This document shows positions 1 through 7,119 of a DNA stretch of 19,797 nt, piece after piece (the first letter of the stretch is position 1; each line of letters begins with the position of its first letter). Source of the stretch: Campylobacter sp. Its GTDB lineage: Bacteria; Campylobacterota; Campylobacteria; Campylobacterales; Campylobacteraceae. The position numbers and the translations under genes were made by a program. The notes under the pieces are model-generated. The model saw nothing but the letters and a program-made list of their open reading frames with translations, was not told the DNA's origin and did no database searches. Location of the stretch: the NCBI RefSeq assembly GCF_020024835.1, contig NZ_JAHHTD010000028.1:1-19797 (forward strand). Direction: 5' to 3'.

Positions 1-50
1 GTTTAATTTAAAATATTTTACTACATAAATTAGGAAAATCTAATTAGATA

Positions 51-77
51 TTTTTTTAAGCAAGATTTTTTTATAAT
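51..77 (+). promoter_or_regulatory. Probable sigma-70 promoter of the racemase-xerH pair
   Basis: A run of seven T then AAG (51-60) is followed by another T run and a perfect TATAAT at 72-77, 35 bases before the likely TTG start. T-rich DNA upstream of a TATAAT box with no clear -35 is the known form of Campylobacter vegetative promoters. The assignment comes from pattern only. Bases 1-50 hold no gene I can recognise, only AT-rich DNA with a small inverted repeat (28-33 with 40-45). Confidence 0.6.
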
Positions 78-111
78 CTTTTAGATTGTTAAATTTCTTA
101 TAGGAGAAAAA

Positions 112-789
112 TTGAAAACTATAGGTTTAATAGGCGGAATGAGTTATGAAAGCACTCTTAGTTATTATAAAATTATCAATAAAATCATTAATGAAAAATT
201 AGGGAAATTGCATAGTGCCCAGATTATTTTAAGTAGTCTTGATTTTGAAGAAGTTGTAAAGTGTCAGCGTAATAATGATTGGCAAAAAGCAAATGAAATT
301 TTAACAAATCAAGCCCTACTCTTGGAAAAATGTGGAGTTGATTTTATTTTAATTTGCACAAATACTATGCATAAATGCTATGATGAAATTCAAAAGAAAA
401 TAAAAATACCAATTTTTCATATAACTCAAGCAATTATATTAGAGCTTCAAAAAGAAAACATTGATAAAGTTTTATTACTGGGGACTAAATATACTATGAG
501 TGAAAGTTTTTATAAAGAACTTTTGGAAAATTCTAACATAAAAGTTTTTATACCATCTAATGATGAGATGTGTAAAATTAATGATATTATTTTTAATGAA
601 CTTTGCAAGGGTAAAATAGAAGAAAAATCAAGAATGTATTTTGATAATTTGATTTCTAAATTTCCACAAGCACAAGGTGTCATACTTGGTTGTACTGAAC
701 TTGGAATGATTATAGAAAAAAATTCTAAAAAACTTTTTGATAGTGCTTATATTCACGCAAAAATGGCAGCATTAAAAGCTTTGGAATAA
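112..789 (+). CDS. Aspartate/glutamate racemase family protein (YgeA-like amino-acid racemase)
   Basis: This 225-residue, PLP-independent racemase of the Asp/Glu/hydantoin racemase superfamily should be cytoplasmic and interconvert L- and D-amino acids with two cysteines. The first lies in the CTNTMH motif (Cys82) and the second in GCTELG (Cys194). The N-terminal GLIGGMSYEST motif and full length match the E. coli YgeA/aspartate racemase group, to which it looks close along its whole length. The start is TTG at 112, supported by AGGAG at 102-106 five bases upstream. The gene ends six bases before xerH, so the two are probably cotranscribed from the promoter at 51-77. YgeA is reported to be a broad-specificity racemase, so the substrate here (aspartate, homoserine or another) cannot be told from sequence. 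No signal peptide is seen. Confidence 0.88.
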   Translation: MKTIGLIGGMSYESTLSYYKIINKIINEKLGKLHSAQIILSSLDFEEVVKCQRNNDWQKANEILTNQALLLEKCGVDFILICTNTMHKCYDEIQKKIKIPIFHITQAIILELQKENIDKVLLLGTKYTMSESFYKELLENSNIKVFIPSNDEMCKINDIIFNELCKGKIEEKSRMYFDNLISKFPQAQGVILGCTELGMIIEKNSKKLFDSAYIHAKMAALKALE

Positions 790-795
790 AATAAA

Positions 796-1863
796 ATGAA
801 ATATCCACTAGATTGTGAAGAGAATTTTGAAAAATCTTTTTTATTTTGGCTTTGTAGATATGTTAAATTTAAACTCAACTCTTTATCTAATAAAGAATTA
901 AAAGATCCGCAAGCCCTTGCTTTTATAAATTTAAATTTAAGTAAGGGTATAAAAAATATACAAGAACTTGACGCTTATGTAAAAAAATCTCGAAATATAG
1001 GATTAAATGGTGTAAATACTTATTTTAATCCTTTAAAAAAACTTTTTGAATATTTGATGTTATATAAGCTTTATTCTTTAAAGCAAATTGATGAAGAGCT
1101 TTTGGTAGAGGTTTTAGCAAGTATTAGTGCTTCTTTATCTGATGCGAGTAAAAAAAATTATCGTATTGCTATAATTAATTTTTTTGATTTTTTAGATAAA
1201 CAAAATGAAGAAAACCATAAAGCCCATGTGTTTGATATTAACCTCAAAAATTGGGGTGGTGTAAGTGGCTTAAGAGGAGTTAAGTTACCAGAATATATGA
1301 GCGAGGACGAAGTTGGCAAATTTTTAAATGCGATTGATGAGATGAATTTTAAAAATAATACTATCCGTAATCGTTTAATTATTAAAATTATTATTTTTAC
1401 TGGCATTCGTGTAAGTGAAGCTATAAATATAAAATTAAAAGATATAAGCGAAGAAAATGATTTGTATATCATACGTATTAGAGGTAAAGGAAATAAATAT
1501 CGTATTGTAATGATAAAAAAAGAATTGATTGAAAATCTCTTAAAAAATATTCAGGTAAATTATCTCTCGCAAGATAACCTTTTGTTTGTAAATCGCAATG
1601 GTAAAGCCTTAACGCAAGCTTATGTTTCGCGTATAGTAGAGCAAATTTTATTTAAAGCTGGAATTCGCAAGCAAAAAAATGGAGCTCATATGCTAAGGCA
1701 TACTTTTGCAACCTTACTTTATAAACAACAAAAAGATTTAGTTTTAGTTCAGGAAGCTTTAGGGCACGCAAGTTTAAATACTTCAAGAATTTATACACAT
1801 TTTGATAATGAAAAATTAAAACTAGCTGCAGAAGTAGCTAAAAAACTTTATGATAAAAAATAG
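796..1863 (+). CDS. xerH: Tyrosine recombinase XerH (chromosome dimer resolution)
   Basis: This 355-residue site-specific recombinase should resolve chromosome dimers at a dif-type site (difH) with the FtsK translocase, as the single Xer protein does in epsilonproteobacteria. An N-terminal SAM-like DNA-binding region (about 1-160) precedes the catalytic domain. All active-site residues are visible: Arg205 in TGIRVSE, Lys231, His298 and Arg301 in AHMLRHTFA, His324 in LGHAS, and the nucleophile Tyr333 in RIYTHF. The ATG at 796 lies six bases after the racemase stop with a weak Shine-Dalgarno (GGA at 783-785), which fits translational coupling. An integrase from a mobile element is the alternative. 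The housekeeping neighbours, the length and the lack of any element borders favour XerH. I could not identify a difH site nearby. Confidence 0.88.
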   Translation: MKYPLDCEENFEKSFLFWLCRYVKFKLNSLSNKELKDPQALAFINLNLSKGIKNIQELDAYVKKSRNIGLNGVNTYFNPLKKLFEYLMLYKLYSLKQIDEELLVEVLASISASLSDASKKNYRIAIINFFDFLDKQNEENHKAHVFDINLKNWGGVSGLRGVKLPEYMSEDEVGKFLNAIDEMNFKNNTIRNRLIIKIIIFTGIRVSEAINIKLKDISEENDLYIIRIRGKGNKYRIVMIKKELIENLLKNIQVNYLSQDNLLFVNRNGKALTQAYVSRIVEQILFKAGIRKQKNGAHMLRHTFATLLYKQQKDLVLVQEALGHASLNTSRIYTHFDNEKLKLAAEVAKKLYDKK

Positions 1864-1903
1864 TTTGATGATTTTATAATATAAATTTTTGCAATATTTT
1901 CAC

Positions 1904-1909
1904 TATAAT
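1904..1909 (+). promoter_or_regulatory. Probable -10 element of the murA-moeA promoter
   Basis: TATAAT at 1904-1909 lies in the 103-base gap between xerH and murA, with T-rich sequence upstream (1885-1900) and no clear -35. It would give a leader of about 50 bases before the murA ATG. A second TATAAT at 1875-1880 is a weaker alternative. No hairpin terminator for xerH is evident in this gap. Confidence 0.5.
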
Positions 1910-1966
1910 GTAAAAATAATTTTATAAGATTTAATTCGTATTTTTGTTGCATTTTAAGGAAAATTA

Positions 1967-3223
1967 ATGACTTATTTAGAAATAGATGGTGTTGAAAAGT
2001 TAGATGGAGAAGTTGTAATTAGTGGAGCTAAAAATGCTGCTTTGCCTTTGATTGCTTTAAGTATTTTGGCAAAAAATGAGGTGCAAATTTCAAATTTACC
2101 TAATGTTGCAGATATTTGCACCCTACTTTCTTTGCTTGAAAATTTAGGTGCAAATTATATTTTTAAAGACAATCAAGCAAGTATTGATACTAGTAATTTA
2201 AATAAAACTATTGCAAAATACGATATAGTGCGTAAAATGCGAGCTTCTATACTTACTTTAGGGCCATTATTAGCAAGATTTGGAAATTGTGAAGTTTCCT
2301 TGCCTGGAGGTTGTGCCATAGGACAAAGACCGGTTGATTTACATCTTTTAGCTTTAGAAAAAATGGGAGCTAATATAGAAATAAAACAAGGATATGTTAT
2401 AGCTAATGGGAGTTTAAAGGGTGCTGATATAGTATTTGATAAGATTACAGTTACAGGAAGTGAAAATATTATTATGGCAGCTGCTTTAGCACGAGGTAAA
2501 ACAAAACTTTTAAATGTAGCAAAAGAACCTGAAGTAGTGCAACTTTGTGAAGTATTAAAAAATGCTGGATTAGATATACAAGGTATTGGAACAGATGAGT
2601 TAGAAATATATGGAACTAGCGGTCAATTGCTTGAATTTAAACCTTTTTCTATCATACCTGATCGTATTGAAGCTGGAACTTATCTTTGTGCTAGTGCTAT
2701 TACGAATTCAAAGATTACTTTAAAGAAAGTTAATGCCTCTCATCTTAGTGCTGTGCTGGTGAAATTAGAGCAAATGGGTTTTAGTTTTAATATTAGTGAG
2801 GATAATATTAGCATTAATCCAACGCAAAAAATTAAACCTGTAGAAATTCTAACTAGTGAGTATCCAGGATTTCCAACTGATATGCAAGCACAATTTATGG
2901 CATTGGCTTTAAAAGCTGATGGGACTAGTATAATAGATGAAAGGTTATTTGAAAATCGTTTTATGCACGTTAGTGAGCTTTTAAGAATGGGAGCTGATAT
3001 AAGATTAAATGGGCACATTGCTACTATAAATGGCACTAAAGAGCTTTTTGGTGCTGATGTGATGGCTACTGATTTGCGTGCCTCATCAGCACTTATTTTG
3101 GCGGCTTTAGCTGCAAAAGGCACAAGTAGAATTCATAGAATTTATCATCTTGATAGAGGTTATGAAAAATTAGAAGAAAAATTTAAATTTTTGGGTGCTC
3201 ATATACGGAGGTTGGAAGAATGA
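1967..3223 (+). CDS. murA: UDP-N-acetylglucosamine 1-carboxyvinyltransferase MurA
   Basis: MurA catalyses the first committed step of peptidoglycan synthesis, transferring enolpyruvate from phosphoenolpyruvate to UDP-GlcNAc in the cytoplasm. At 418 residues it has the usual family length. The conserved Lys22-Asn23 in SGAKNAALP, the active-site loop GGCAIGQRPVD with the catalytic Cys116, and the general-base Asp304 in GFPTDMQAQ are all present. Cys116 is the residue alkylated by fosfomycin. It is not the Asp variant found in some naturally fosfomycin-resistant bacteria, so target-based resistance is not predicted. The ATG at 1967 has AAGGA at 1956-1960. The end overlaps moeA by four bases (ATGA). 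Confidence 0.97.
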   Translation: MTYLEIDGVEKLDGEVVISGAKNAALPLIALSILAKNEVQISNLPNVADICTLLSLLENLGANYIFKDNQASIDTSNLNKTIAKYDIVRKMRASILTLGPLLARFGNCEVSLPGGCAIGQRPVDLHLLALEKMGANIEIKQGYVIANGSLKGADIVFDKITVTGSENIIMAAALARGKTKLLNVAKEPEVVQLCEVLKNAGLDIQGIGTDELEIYGTSGQLLEFKPFSIIPDRIEAGTYLCASAITNSKITLKKVNASHLSAVLVKLEQMGFSFNISEDNISINPTQKIKPVEILTSEYPGFPTDMQAQFMALALKADGTSIIDERLFENRFMHVSELLRMGADIRLNGHIATINGTKELFGADVMATDLRASSALILAALAAKGTSRIHRIYHLDRGYEKLEEKFKFLGAHIRRLEE

Positions 3224-4380
3224 GAGATATTTTTGCTACTATAGAATATTTAAAAAAATATATTAAAGTAAAAAATGATTTTGAAGTGGTTAATCTCACT
3301 CAAGCTTTAAATCGTGTTATTTTTGAAGATATTTTTATTAAAAAAAATTTGCCTGCATTTGATAATTCGGCATTAGATGGATATGCTTTAAATTATCAAG
3401 ATAAAGATAATTTACTTAAAATCAAAGGAAGTATTTTAGCTGGAGATAATAAAAATTATAGTATAGAAAAAAATGAATGCTATAAGATTATGACAGGAGC
3501 TAAAATTCCGCAAAATGCAAACACAATCTTAATGTTTGAAGATGCATTGATAGAAAATGGAAAATTAAATGCTAGTAAAGCAAAAGAAGATAATGCTATT
3601 CGTTTTAAAGGTGAAGAGGCAAAAATTGGAGATTTTTTATTTAAAAGAGGCACTAAAATTACTTCAGGTGTTATAGCTATGTTAGCAGCACAAGGAATTT
3701 ATGAAATAAAAGTGCTTAAAAAAATTCAAATTGGAATTTTTTCTAGCGGAAATGAACTTATTGAACCTTGGGAAAAAGCTAGTGAAAATAATATATATAA
3801 TGCTAATGCCTTTGGAATTTATTCTATTTTGCAAGATATTGCTGATGTGAAATATTTAGGATTGATAAAAGATGATATTGAGGCATTTAAAAAGAAATTA
3901 GAATATCAAAAATTTGATCTATTTATAAGTAGTGGTGGTGCTAGTGTTGGCGAAGCTGATTTTAGTAGGCAAGCTTTGGTTGAAAGTAATTTCCACCCTA
4001 TTTTCGAAAAAGTGAATGCAAAGTTATGCAAACATACTAAACTTTTTAGCAAAGAAAATACATTTTTCTTAGTTTTGCCAGGAAATCCTTTAGCATCTTT
4101 AGTATCTACTCATATTTTTGCTAAAAATATTTTAAATTTATTTTATGGTTTAAATGAATCTTGTTTTATTAAGGCAAAATTAAAAAACACTCTTTCTTTT
4201 AAAGGAGGTAGAAATGATTTTTCTTTTGGTTTTGTAAAAGATGGTTATTTTGTAGCAAATGTTTGTAAATTTAGCTCAGGTATGATTAAGCCACTTTATG
4301 AAAATGATTATATTTTAATAAGCAAGGAATCAGATAGTAAAATTTTAGAAAATCAAGAGGTTGATGTTTTAAAATTATAA
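3220..4380 (+). CDS. moeA: Molybdopterin molybdenumtransferase MoeA
   Basis: MoeA inserts molybdate into adenylylated molybdopterin in the last step of molybdenum cofactor synthesis, serving enzymes such as formate dehydrogenase and nitrate reductase. The 386 residues show FDNSALDGYA (47-56, conserved Asp53), a GEEAKIGD segment (131-138), the MogA-like core with SSGGASVGEAD (237-247, conserved Asp247) and LPGNPLASL (286-294), and a short C-terminal domain IV. The usual TGDEL motif reads SGNEL (176-180), so its Glu is kept but Asp is replaced by Asn. The start overlaps the murA stop by four bases, implying coupled translation. Campylobacter often carries two moeA copies. I believe this one corresponds to the copy beside murA in C. 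jejuni. Confidence 0.93.
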   Translation: MRDIFATIEYLKKYIKVKNDFEVVNLTQALNRVIFEDIFIKKNLPAFDNSALDGYALNYQDKDNLLKIKGSILAGDNKNYSIEKNECYKIMTGAKIPQNANTILMFEDALIENGKLNASKAKEDNAIRFKGEEAKIGDFLFKRGTKITSGVIAMLAAQGIYEIKVLKKIQIGIFSSGNELIEPWEKASENNIYNANAFGIYSILQDIADVKYLGLIKDDIEAFKKKLEYQKFDLFISSGGASVGEADFSRQALVESNFHPIFEKVNAKLCKHTKLFSKENTFFLVLPGNPLASLVSTHIFAKNILNLFYGLNESCFIKAKLKNTLSFKGGRNDFSFGFVKDGYFVANVCKFSSGMIKPLYENDYILISKESDSKILENQEVDVLKL

Positions 4381-4403
4381 CTTCATTAAAAGAAGTTATA
4401 ATT
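4373..4403. terminator. Perfect 12-bp palindromic hairpin, probable bidirectional terminator
   Basis: Bases 4373-4384 pair perfectly with 4392-4403 around a 7-base loop. The palindrome contains the stop codon of moeA (4378-4380) and the stop codon of the opposing small gene (4396-4398). It lies between two convergent genes, so it can act in both directions. Neither side has a strong T tract, and the stem is AT-rich, so termination efficiency is uncertain. Confidence 0.6.
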
Positions 4404-4665
4404 GCTTTAAAAGATTATTTATTATGTTATTTTGAGATTTTTTATATTGATTATGATGTAATTTATCCCAAGCATAAGCATTAAAATTTTGATGTAAATT
4501 TAAATCAGTATTATTAAAAGTATCATTATTTTTTTTGTATTCTTTCTTTTCTTTATTTTTTAGAGCATTTAATGTAGCTTGAAACTCATCAGAGTGTGTA
4601 TTTTTATCATTTATTTTTGGTTTATTGTTTAAACTTGATATTTTCACATCATTGTTGATTAACAT
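4396..4665 (-). CDS. Small protein of unknown function under a sigma-54 type promoter
   Basis: I do not recognise this 89-residue protein. It is Asn- and Lys-rich, hydrophilic, and has no signal peptide, membrane segment or cysteine. The middle (about 27-47, with DEFQATLNAL) looks helical and charged. The rest (TDLNLHQNFNAYAWDKLHH) carries the only Trp and several aromatic residues. Expression signals are strong: the ATG at 4663-4665 has AGGAG five bases upstream (4671-4675), and a GG-N10-GC promoter sits just before it. The gene is divergent from flgA and convergent with moeA. Sigma-54 in Campylobacter mainly drives rod, hook and minor flagellin genes, so a flagellar-regulon role is a fair inference. 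A chance reading frame is unlikely given the promoter, Shine-Dalgarno and terminator. Confidence 0.7.
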   Translation of the reverse strand: MLINNDVKISSLNNKPKINDKNTHSDEFQATLNALKNKEKKEYKKNNDTFNNTDLNLHQNFNAYAWDKLHHNQYKKSQNNIINNLLKQL

Positions 4666-4696
4666 TTTAACTCCTTGATATTTTTAACTAAATTAA

Positions 4697-4710
4697 GCAA
4701 AAATTATTCC
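4697..4710 (-). promoter_or_regulatory. Sigma-54 (-24/-12) promoter for the small gene
   Basis: On the minus strand the sequence reads GGAATAATTTTTGCTT: GG (4710-4709), ten bases, then GC (4698-4697) within TTGCTT. This GG-N10-GC spacing and the GGAA...TTGCTT form match the Campylobacter sigma-54 consensus. Transcription would begin near 4685, about 20 bases before the ATG at 4665. The match was found by reading, not by a scored search. Confidence 0.72.
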
Positions 4711-4791
4711 TTTAATTTTATATGATACTAATAAGGCTAGATTTATAAATTTAATCTTATTTATTTCAACTAAAATCAAACTTTTTTTATG

Positions 4792-4797
4792 TATGAT
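4792..4797 (+). promoter_or_regulatory. Possible -10 element for flgA
   Basis: TATGAT follows a T run (4782-4788). It would start a transcript near 4804, giving a short leader that includes the GAGG at 4816-4819 before the TTG start at 4826. Another TATGAT at 4721-4726 is an alternative. Both are weak, pattern-based calls. Confidence 0.35.
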
Positions 4798-4825
4798 AAT
4801 TAAAAATTTTGTTTTGAGGTCGGGT

Positions 4826-5494
4826 TTGATTATAAAAAAGATTGTTTGGTTTTTATTTTTATATGTTTGTAGTTTTGCTTCAAATTTTGACGAAGTCAAA
4901 CTTGCTTTGATTAAGGAATTTAAGACAAATTATCCAGAAATAGAAATAATATCTTTAGAACTTGATACACAATCTAGCCTACCTCAAGATTTTAACCAAT
5001 ACACATTTTTAAAATTAGGTAATCATAATTTTGATAGATCTGATGGTTTTATTAAAGCTGAATTTAAAACCCCCAAACAATACAAAAAAAATATTTTTTT
5101 TAAATATTTCTTAAAGGCAAAATTAGAAATTTTACAAAGCACTCGTTTTATTTCTCGCAATGAAAATTTAAGTCCATCAAGTTTTAAAATTGTAAAAATT
5201 TCTTTTGATAAAGTGCCAAATGGTATTTTAAAAAAGAGTGAAATAGTTGGTTTGATTGCAAAAAGTAATATTAGAGAAAATGTTATCTTAAAATATAATA
5301 TGTTTAAAACCAAAACTTTAATCCAAAGAAATGACTCTGTATATGGCATAGTAAGAGATGGCGAATTAAGTATGATGATAGAACTTAAAGCTATGCAAAG
5401 TGGAAATTTAAATCAAAAAATTCGTCTTAAAAATAAAGATGGAAAAATAGTCCATGGTAAGGTTATAAGCAAGAATTATGTGGAGATTAAATGA
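4826..5494 (+). CDS. flgA: Flagellar P-ring assembly chaperone FlgA
   Basis: FlgA is a periplasmic chaperone for assembly of the flagellar P-ring protein FlgI around the rod. I place the start at TTG 4826, giving 222 residues. GAGG lies six bases upstream, and the N-terminus becomes a clean Sec signal peptide (MIIKKIVWFLFLYVCSFA, cleavage near residue 18). The longer ATG start at 4793 adds 11 residues, has no Shine-Dalgarno and would sit inside a possible -10 box. The mature protein has a variable N-terminal half and a C-terminal SAF/beta-clip region (about 100-222). That region ends in the typical SGNLNQKIRLKNKDGK segment followed by a GKV strand. Its stop overlaps ubiX by four bases. It heads an operon of non-flagellar genes. 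Confidence 0.88.
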   Translation: MIIKKIVWFLFLYVCSFASNFDEVKLALIKEFKTNYPEIEIISLELDTQSSLPQDFNQYTFLKLGNHNFDRSDGFIKAEFKTPKQYKKNIFFKYFLKAKLEILQSTRFISRNENLSPSSFKIVKISFDKVPNGILKKSEIVGLIAKSNIRENVILKYNMFKTKTLIQRNDSVYGIVRDGELSMMIELKAMQSGNLNQKIRLKNKDGKIVHGKVISKNYVEIK

Positions 5495-6069
5495 AAAAAA
5501 TTCTAGTTAATATAAGTGGAGCTAGTTCCTGTGAATTAGGATTTTTGCTTTTAAAATATTTGCAAGATAAGGGTGAAATTTTTGCCATTGTTTCTAATAG
5601 TGCAAAAATTAGTTTTGCAAAGGAAAATTTAGATTTTAAAATAGATAATTTTGTAGATTTTATTCGGCAAAAATTTACATTGGAAAATGTTACTTTTTTA
5701 GAAAATGACAATATAAGTGAATGTGTAGCTAGTGGATCTTTTGGTATAGAAACAACTTTTATTACTCCGTGTTCTATTAATACTTTAGCTAAGATTTCTT
5801 GTGGAATTTGTGATAATCTTATCACAAGAAGTGCCGCAGTGGCATTAAAACAGAGAAAAAAAATAATACTTGGAGTCAGGGAAATGCCCTATTCTAGTAT
5901 CTCTTTAGAACAAATGGCAAAATTATCCTATCAAGGAGTAATTATAGCTCCTCCTGTTATAGCTAGTTATGCTAAGGTAAAAGATTTAGATGGATTAAAA
6001 AAGTTTATTGTAGGAAAGTGGCTTGATCTTGCAGATATTGAAAATGATTTATATAAGAGGTGGCAATAA
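5491..6069 (+). CDS. ubiX: Flavin prenyltransferase UbiX
   Basis: UbiX makes prenylated FMN, the cofactor of UbiD-type decarboxylases, from reduced FMN and dimethylallyl phosphate. The 192 residues show a Rossmann-like flavoprotein start (NISGASSCELG, 8-17), FITPCSINTLAKI (90-102), NLITRSAAVALK (109-120) and the diagnostic REMPYSS (130-136). Arg113, Lys120, Arg130, Glu131 and Tyr160 line up at a constant offset of nine with residues I recall as ligand-binding in Pseudomonas UbiX. Campylobacter makes menaquinone rather than ubiquinone, so the cofactor probably serves a UbiD-family decarboxylase in that route; this is inference. The gene overlaps flgA by four bases, and its stop shares one base with the coaD ATG. 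Confidence 0.93.
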   Translation: MKKILVNISGASSCELGFLLLKYLQDKGEIFAIVSNSAKISFAKENLDFKIDNFVDFIRQKFTLENVTFLENDNISECVASGSFGIETTFITPCSINTLAKISCGICDNLITRSAAVALKQRKKIILGVREMPYSSISLEQMAKLSYQGVIIAPPVIASYAKVKDLDGLKKFIVGKWLDLADIENDLYKRWQ

Positions 6070-6554
6070 TGGCAGCTTGTTTGTATCCAGGTACTTTTGA
6101 TCCCATCACCAATGGACATTTAGATGTGATTTTAAGAGCAAGTAAAATTTTTGATGAAGTGGTTGTGGCGATAGCAAAAAATGATAGTAAAAATCCATTA
6201 TTTAGTTTAGAACAAAGAAAAAAGATGGTTTTAGTTGCTACTAAAGGAATAAAAAATATAAAAATAGTTACTTTTGATAATTTGCTTGTAAATTTTGCAA
6301 AAGAATTAAAAATTAATATTATTGTTAGAGGTTTAAGAGCAGTGAGCGATTTTGAGTATGAGCTACAAATTGGCTATGCAAATCATATGCTATGGGAAAA
6401 TTTAGAAACTATTTATCTAATGCCAAATTTGAAGAATTCATTTGTGTCAAGTTCTATTGTGAGATCTATTTATTTACATGGAGGAAATGTTGATAAATTG
6501 GTGCCACAAGAGATTATACCTTTACTAAAGGAAGAAAATGTATGTAGTGATTGA
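6069..6554 (+). CDS. coaD: Phosphopantetheine adenylyltransferase CoaD
   Basis: CoaD adenylylates 4'-phosphopantetheine to dephospho-CoA, the penultimate step of coenzyme A synthesis. I chose ATG 6069 (161 residues, the normal family length) because AAGAGG at 6055-6060 lies eight bases upstream. A GTG at 6060 would only add three residues and overlaps that Shine-Dalgarno. Nucleotidyltransferase signatures are clear: YPGTFDPITNGHLD with the T/HxGH motif (14-17), VRGLRAVSDFEYE (86-98), and SSSIVR (127-132), which corresponds to the ISSTKVR-type motif. TAATG links it to ubiX, and its end overlaps tmk by 17 bases. Confidence 0.96.
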   Translation: MAACLYPGTFDPITNGHLDVILRASKIFDEVVVAIAKNDSKNPLFSLEQRKKMVLVATKGIKNIKIVTFDNLLVNFAKELKINIIVRGLRAVSDFEYELQIGYANHMLWENLETIYLMPNLKNSFVSSSIVRSIYLHGGNVDKLVPQEIIPLLKEENVCSD

Positions 6555-7119
6555 AGGAATTGATTGTGTAGGCAAAACTACGCAAATAGAGCTTTTAAAA
6601 AAATATTTTAAGGAAGCAATTTTTACAAAAGAACCTGGAGCTACAAAATTAGGAGAAAAAATAAGAGAAATTTTGTTAAATGGTGAAATTGAATTTTCAA
6701 AAAAAACAGAACTTTTGCTTTTTTTAGCCGATCGAGCAAATCACATAGATTTATTTTTATCAAAATATAAAGATAAACTAGTGATTTCTGATAGAAGTTT
6801 TATCTCCGGAATGGCTTATGCTAATGAATTTGATAAAAAAACACTTTTTGAGCTTAATTTATTTGCTACTAATGGAATTTTTCCTAAAAAGGTAGTGTTT
6901 TTATATGCAAGTAAAGAGCTTATAAAGCAAAGATTGGCTTTTAAAAAATTAGACACCATAGAAAAAAGAGGTGTAAAATATTTCTTAGAAATTCAAAATA
7001 AGTTAGAAGAAGTTTTAAATTTTTTACAAAATAAAATTGATTTTGAAATTTTAAAACTTGATGCAAGTTTAAGCATACAAGAAATACATGAAAAAATTAA
7101 GGAATTTATCGATGGTTAA
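6538..7119 (+). CDS. tmk: Thymidylate kinase
   Basis: Tmk phosphorylates dTMP to dTDP for DNA synthesis. The 193 residues begin with a P-loop (EGIDCVGKTTQ, 6-16), followed by EPG (32-34) and the DR motif of the DRS/DRY type (DRSFISG, 85-91). The lid region around LAFKKLDTIEKRG is short and basic. The length is slightly below that of E. coli Tmk (about 210) and I take it as normal for this lineage. The ATG at 6538 has AAGGAAG at 6528-6534 and lies 17 bases inside coaD. The stop overlaps the start of hisS by eight bases. Confidence 0.95.
   Translation: MYVVIEGIDCVGKTTQIELLKKYFKEAIFTKEPGATKLGEKIREILLNGEIEFSKKTELLLFLADRANHIDLFLSKYKDKLVISDRSFISGMAYANEFDKKTLFELNLFATNGIFPKKVVFLYASKELIKQRLAFKKLDTIEKRGVKYFLEIQNKLEEVLNFLQNKIDFEILKLDASLSIQEIHEKIKEFIDG

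Noticed and set aside
1158..1472. 104-codon minus-strand frame inside xerH
   Set aside because: Antisense shadow of the catalytic domain; rich in Ile, Leu and Ser as expected from reading an AT-rich gene backwards.
796..1863. XerH as the integrase of a mobile element
   Set aside because: No other mobile genes, attachment repeats or change in base composition are seen nearby, and the flanking genes are housekeeping.
1864..1966. Riboswitch or small RNA in the murA leader
   Set aside because: I see only AT-rich sequence with two TATAAT boxes and no stable stem-loops.
2740..3123. 127-codon minus-strand frame inside murA
   Set aside because: It mirrors the conserved C-terminal half of MurA on the other strand, with no start signals of its own.
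4693..4899. 68-codon minus-strand reading frame antisense to the flgA start
   Set aside because: It has no ribosome site, overlaps the sigma-54 promoter and the flgA signal peptide, and its composition is that of translated AT-rich antisense DNA.
5023..5825. Two minus-strand reading frames opposite flgA and ubiX (108 and 112 codons)
   Set aside because: Both lie opposite clearly recognised genes, lack Shine-Dalgarno sequences and show no family motifs.
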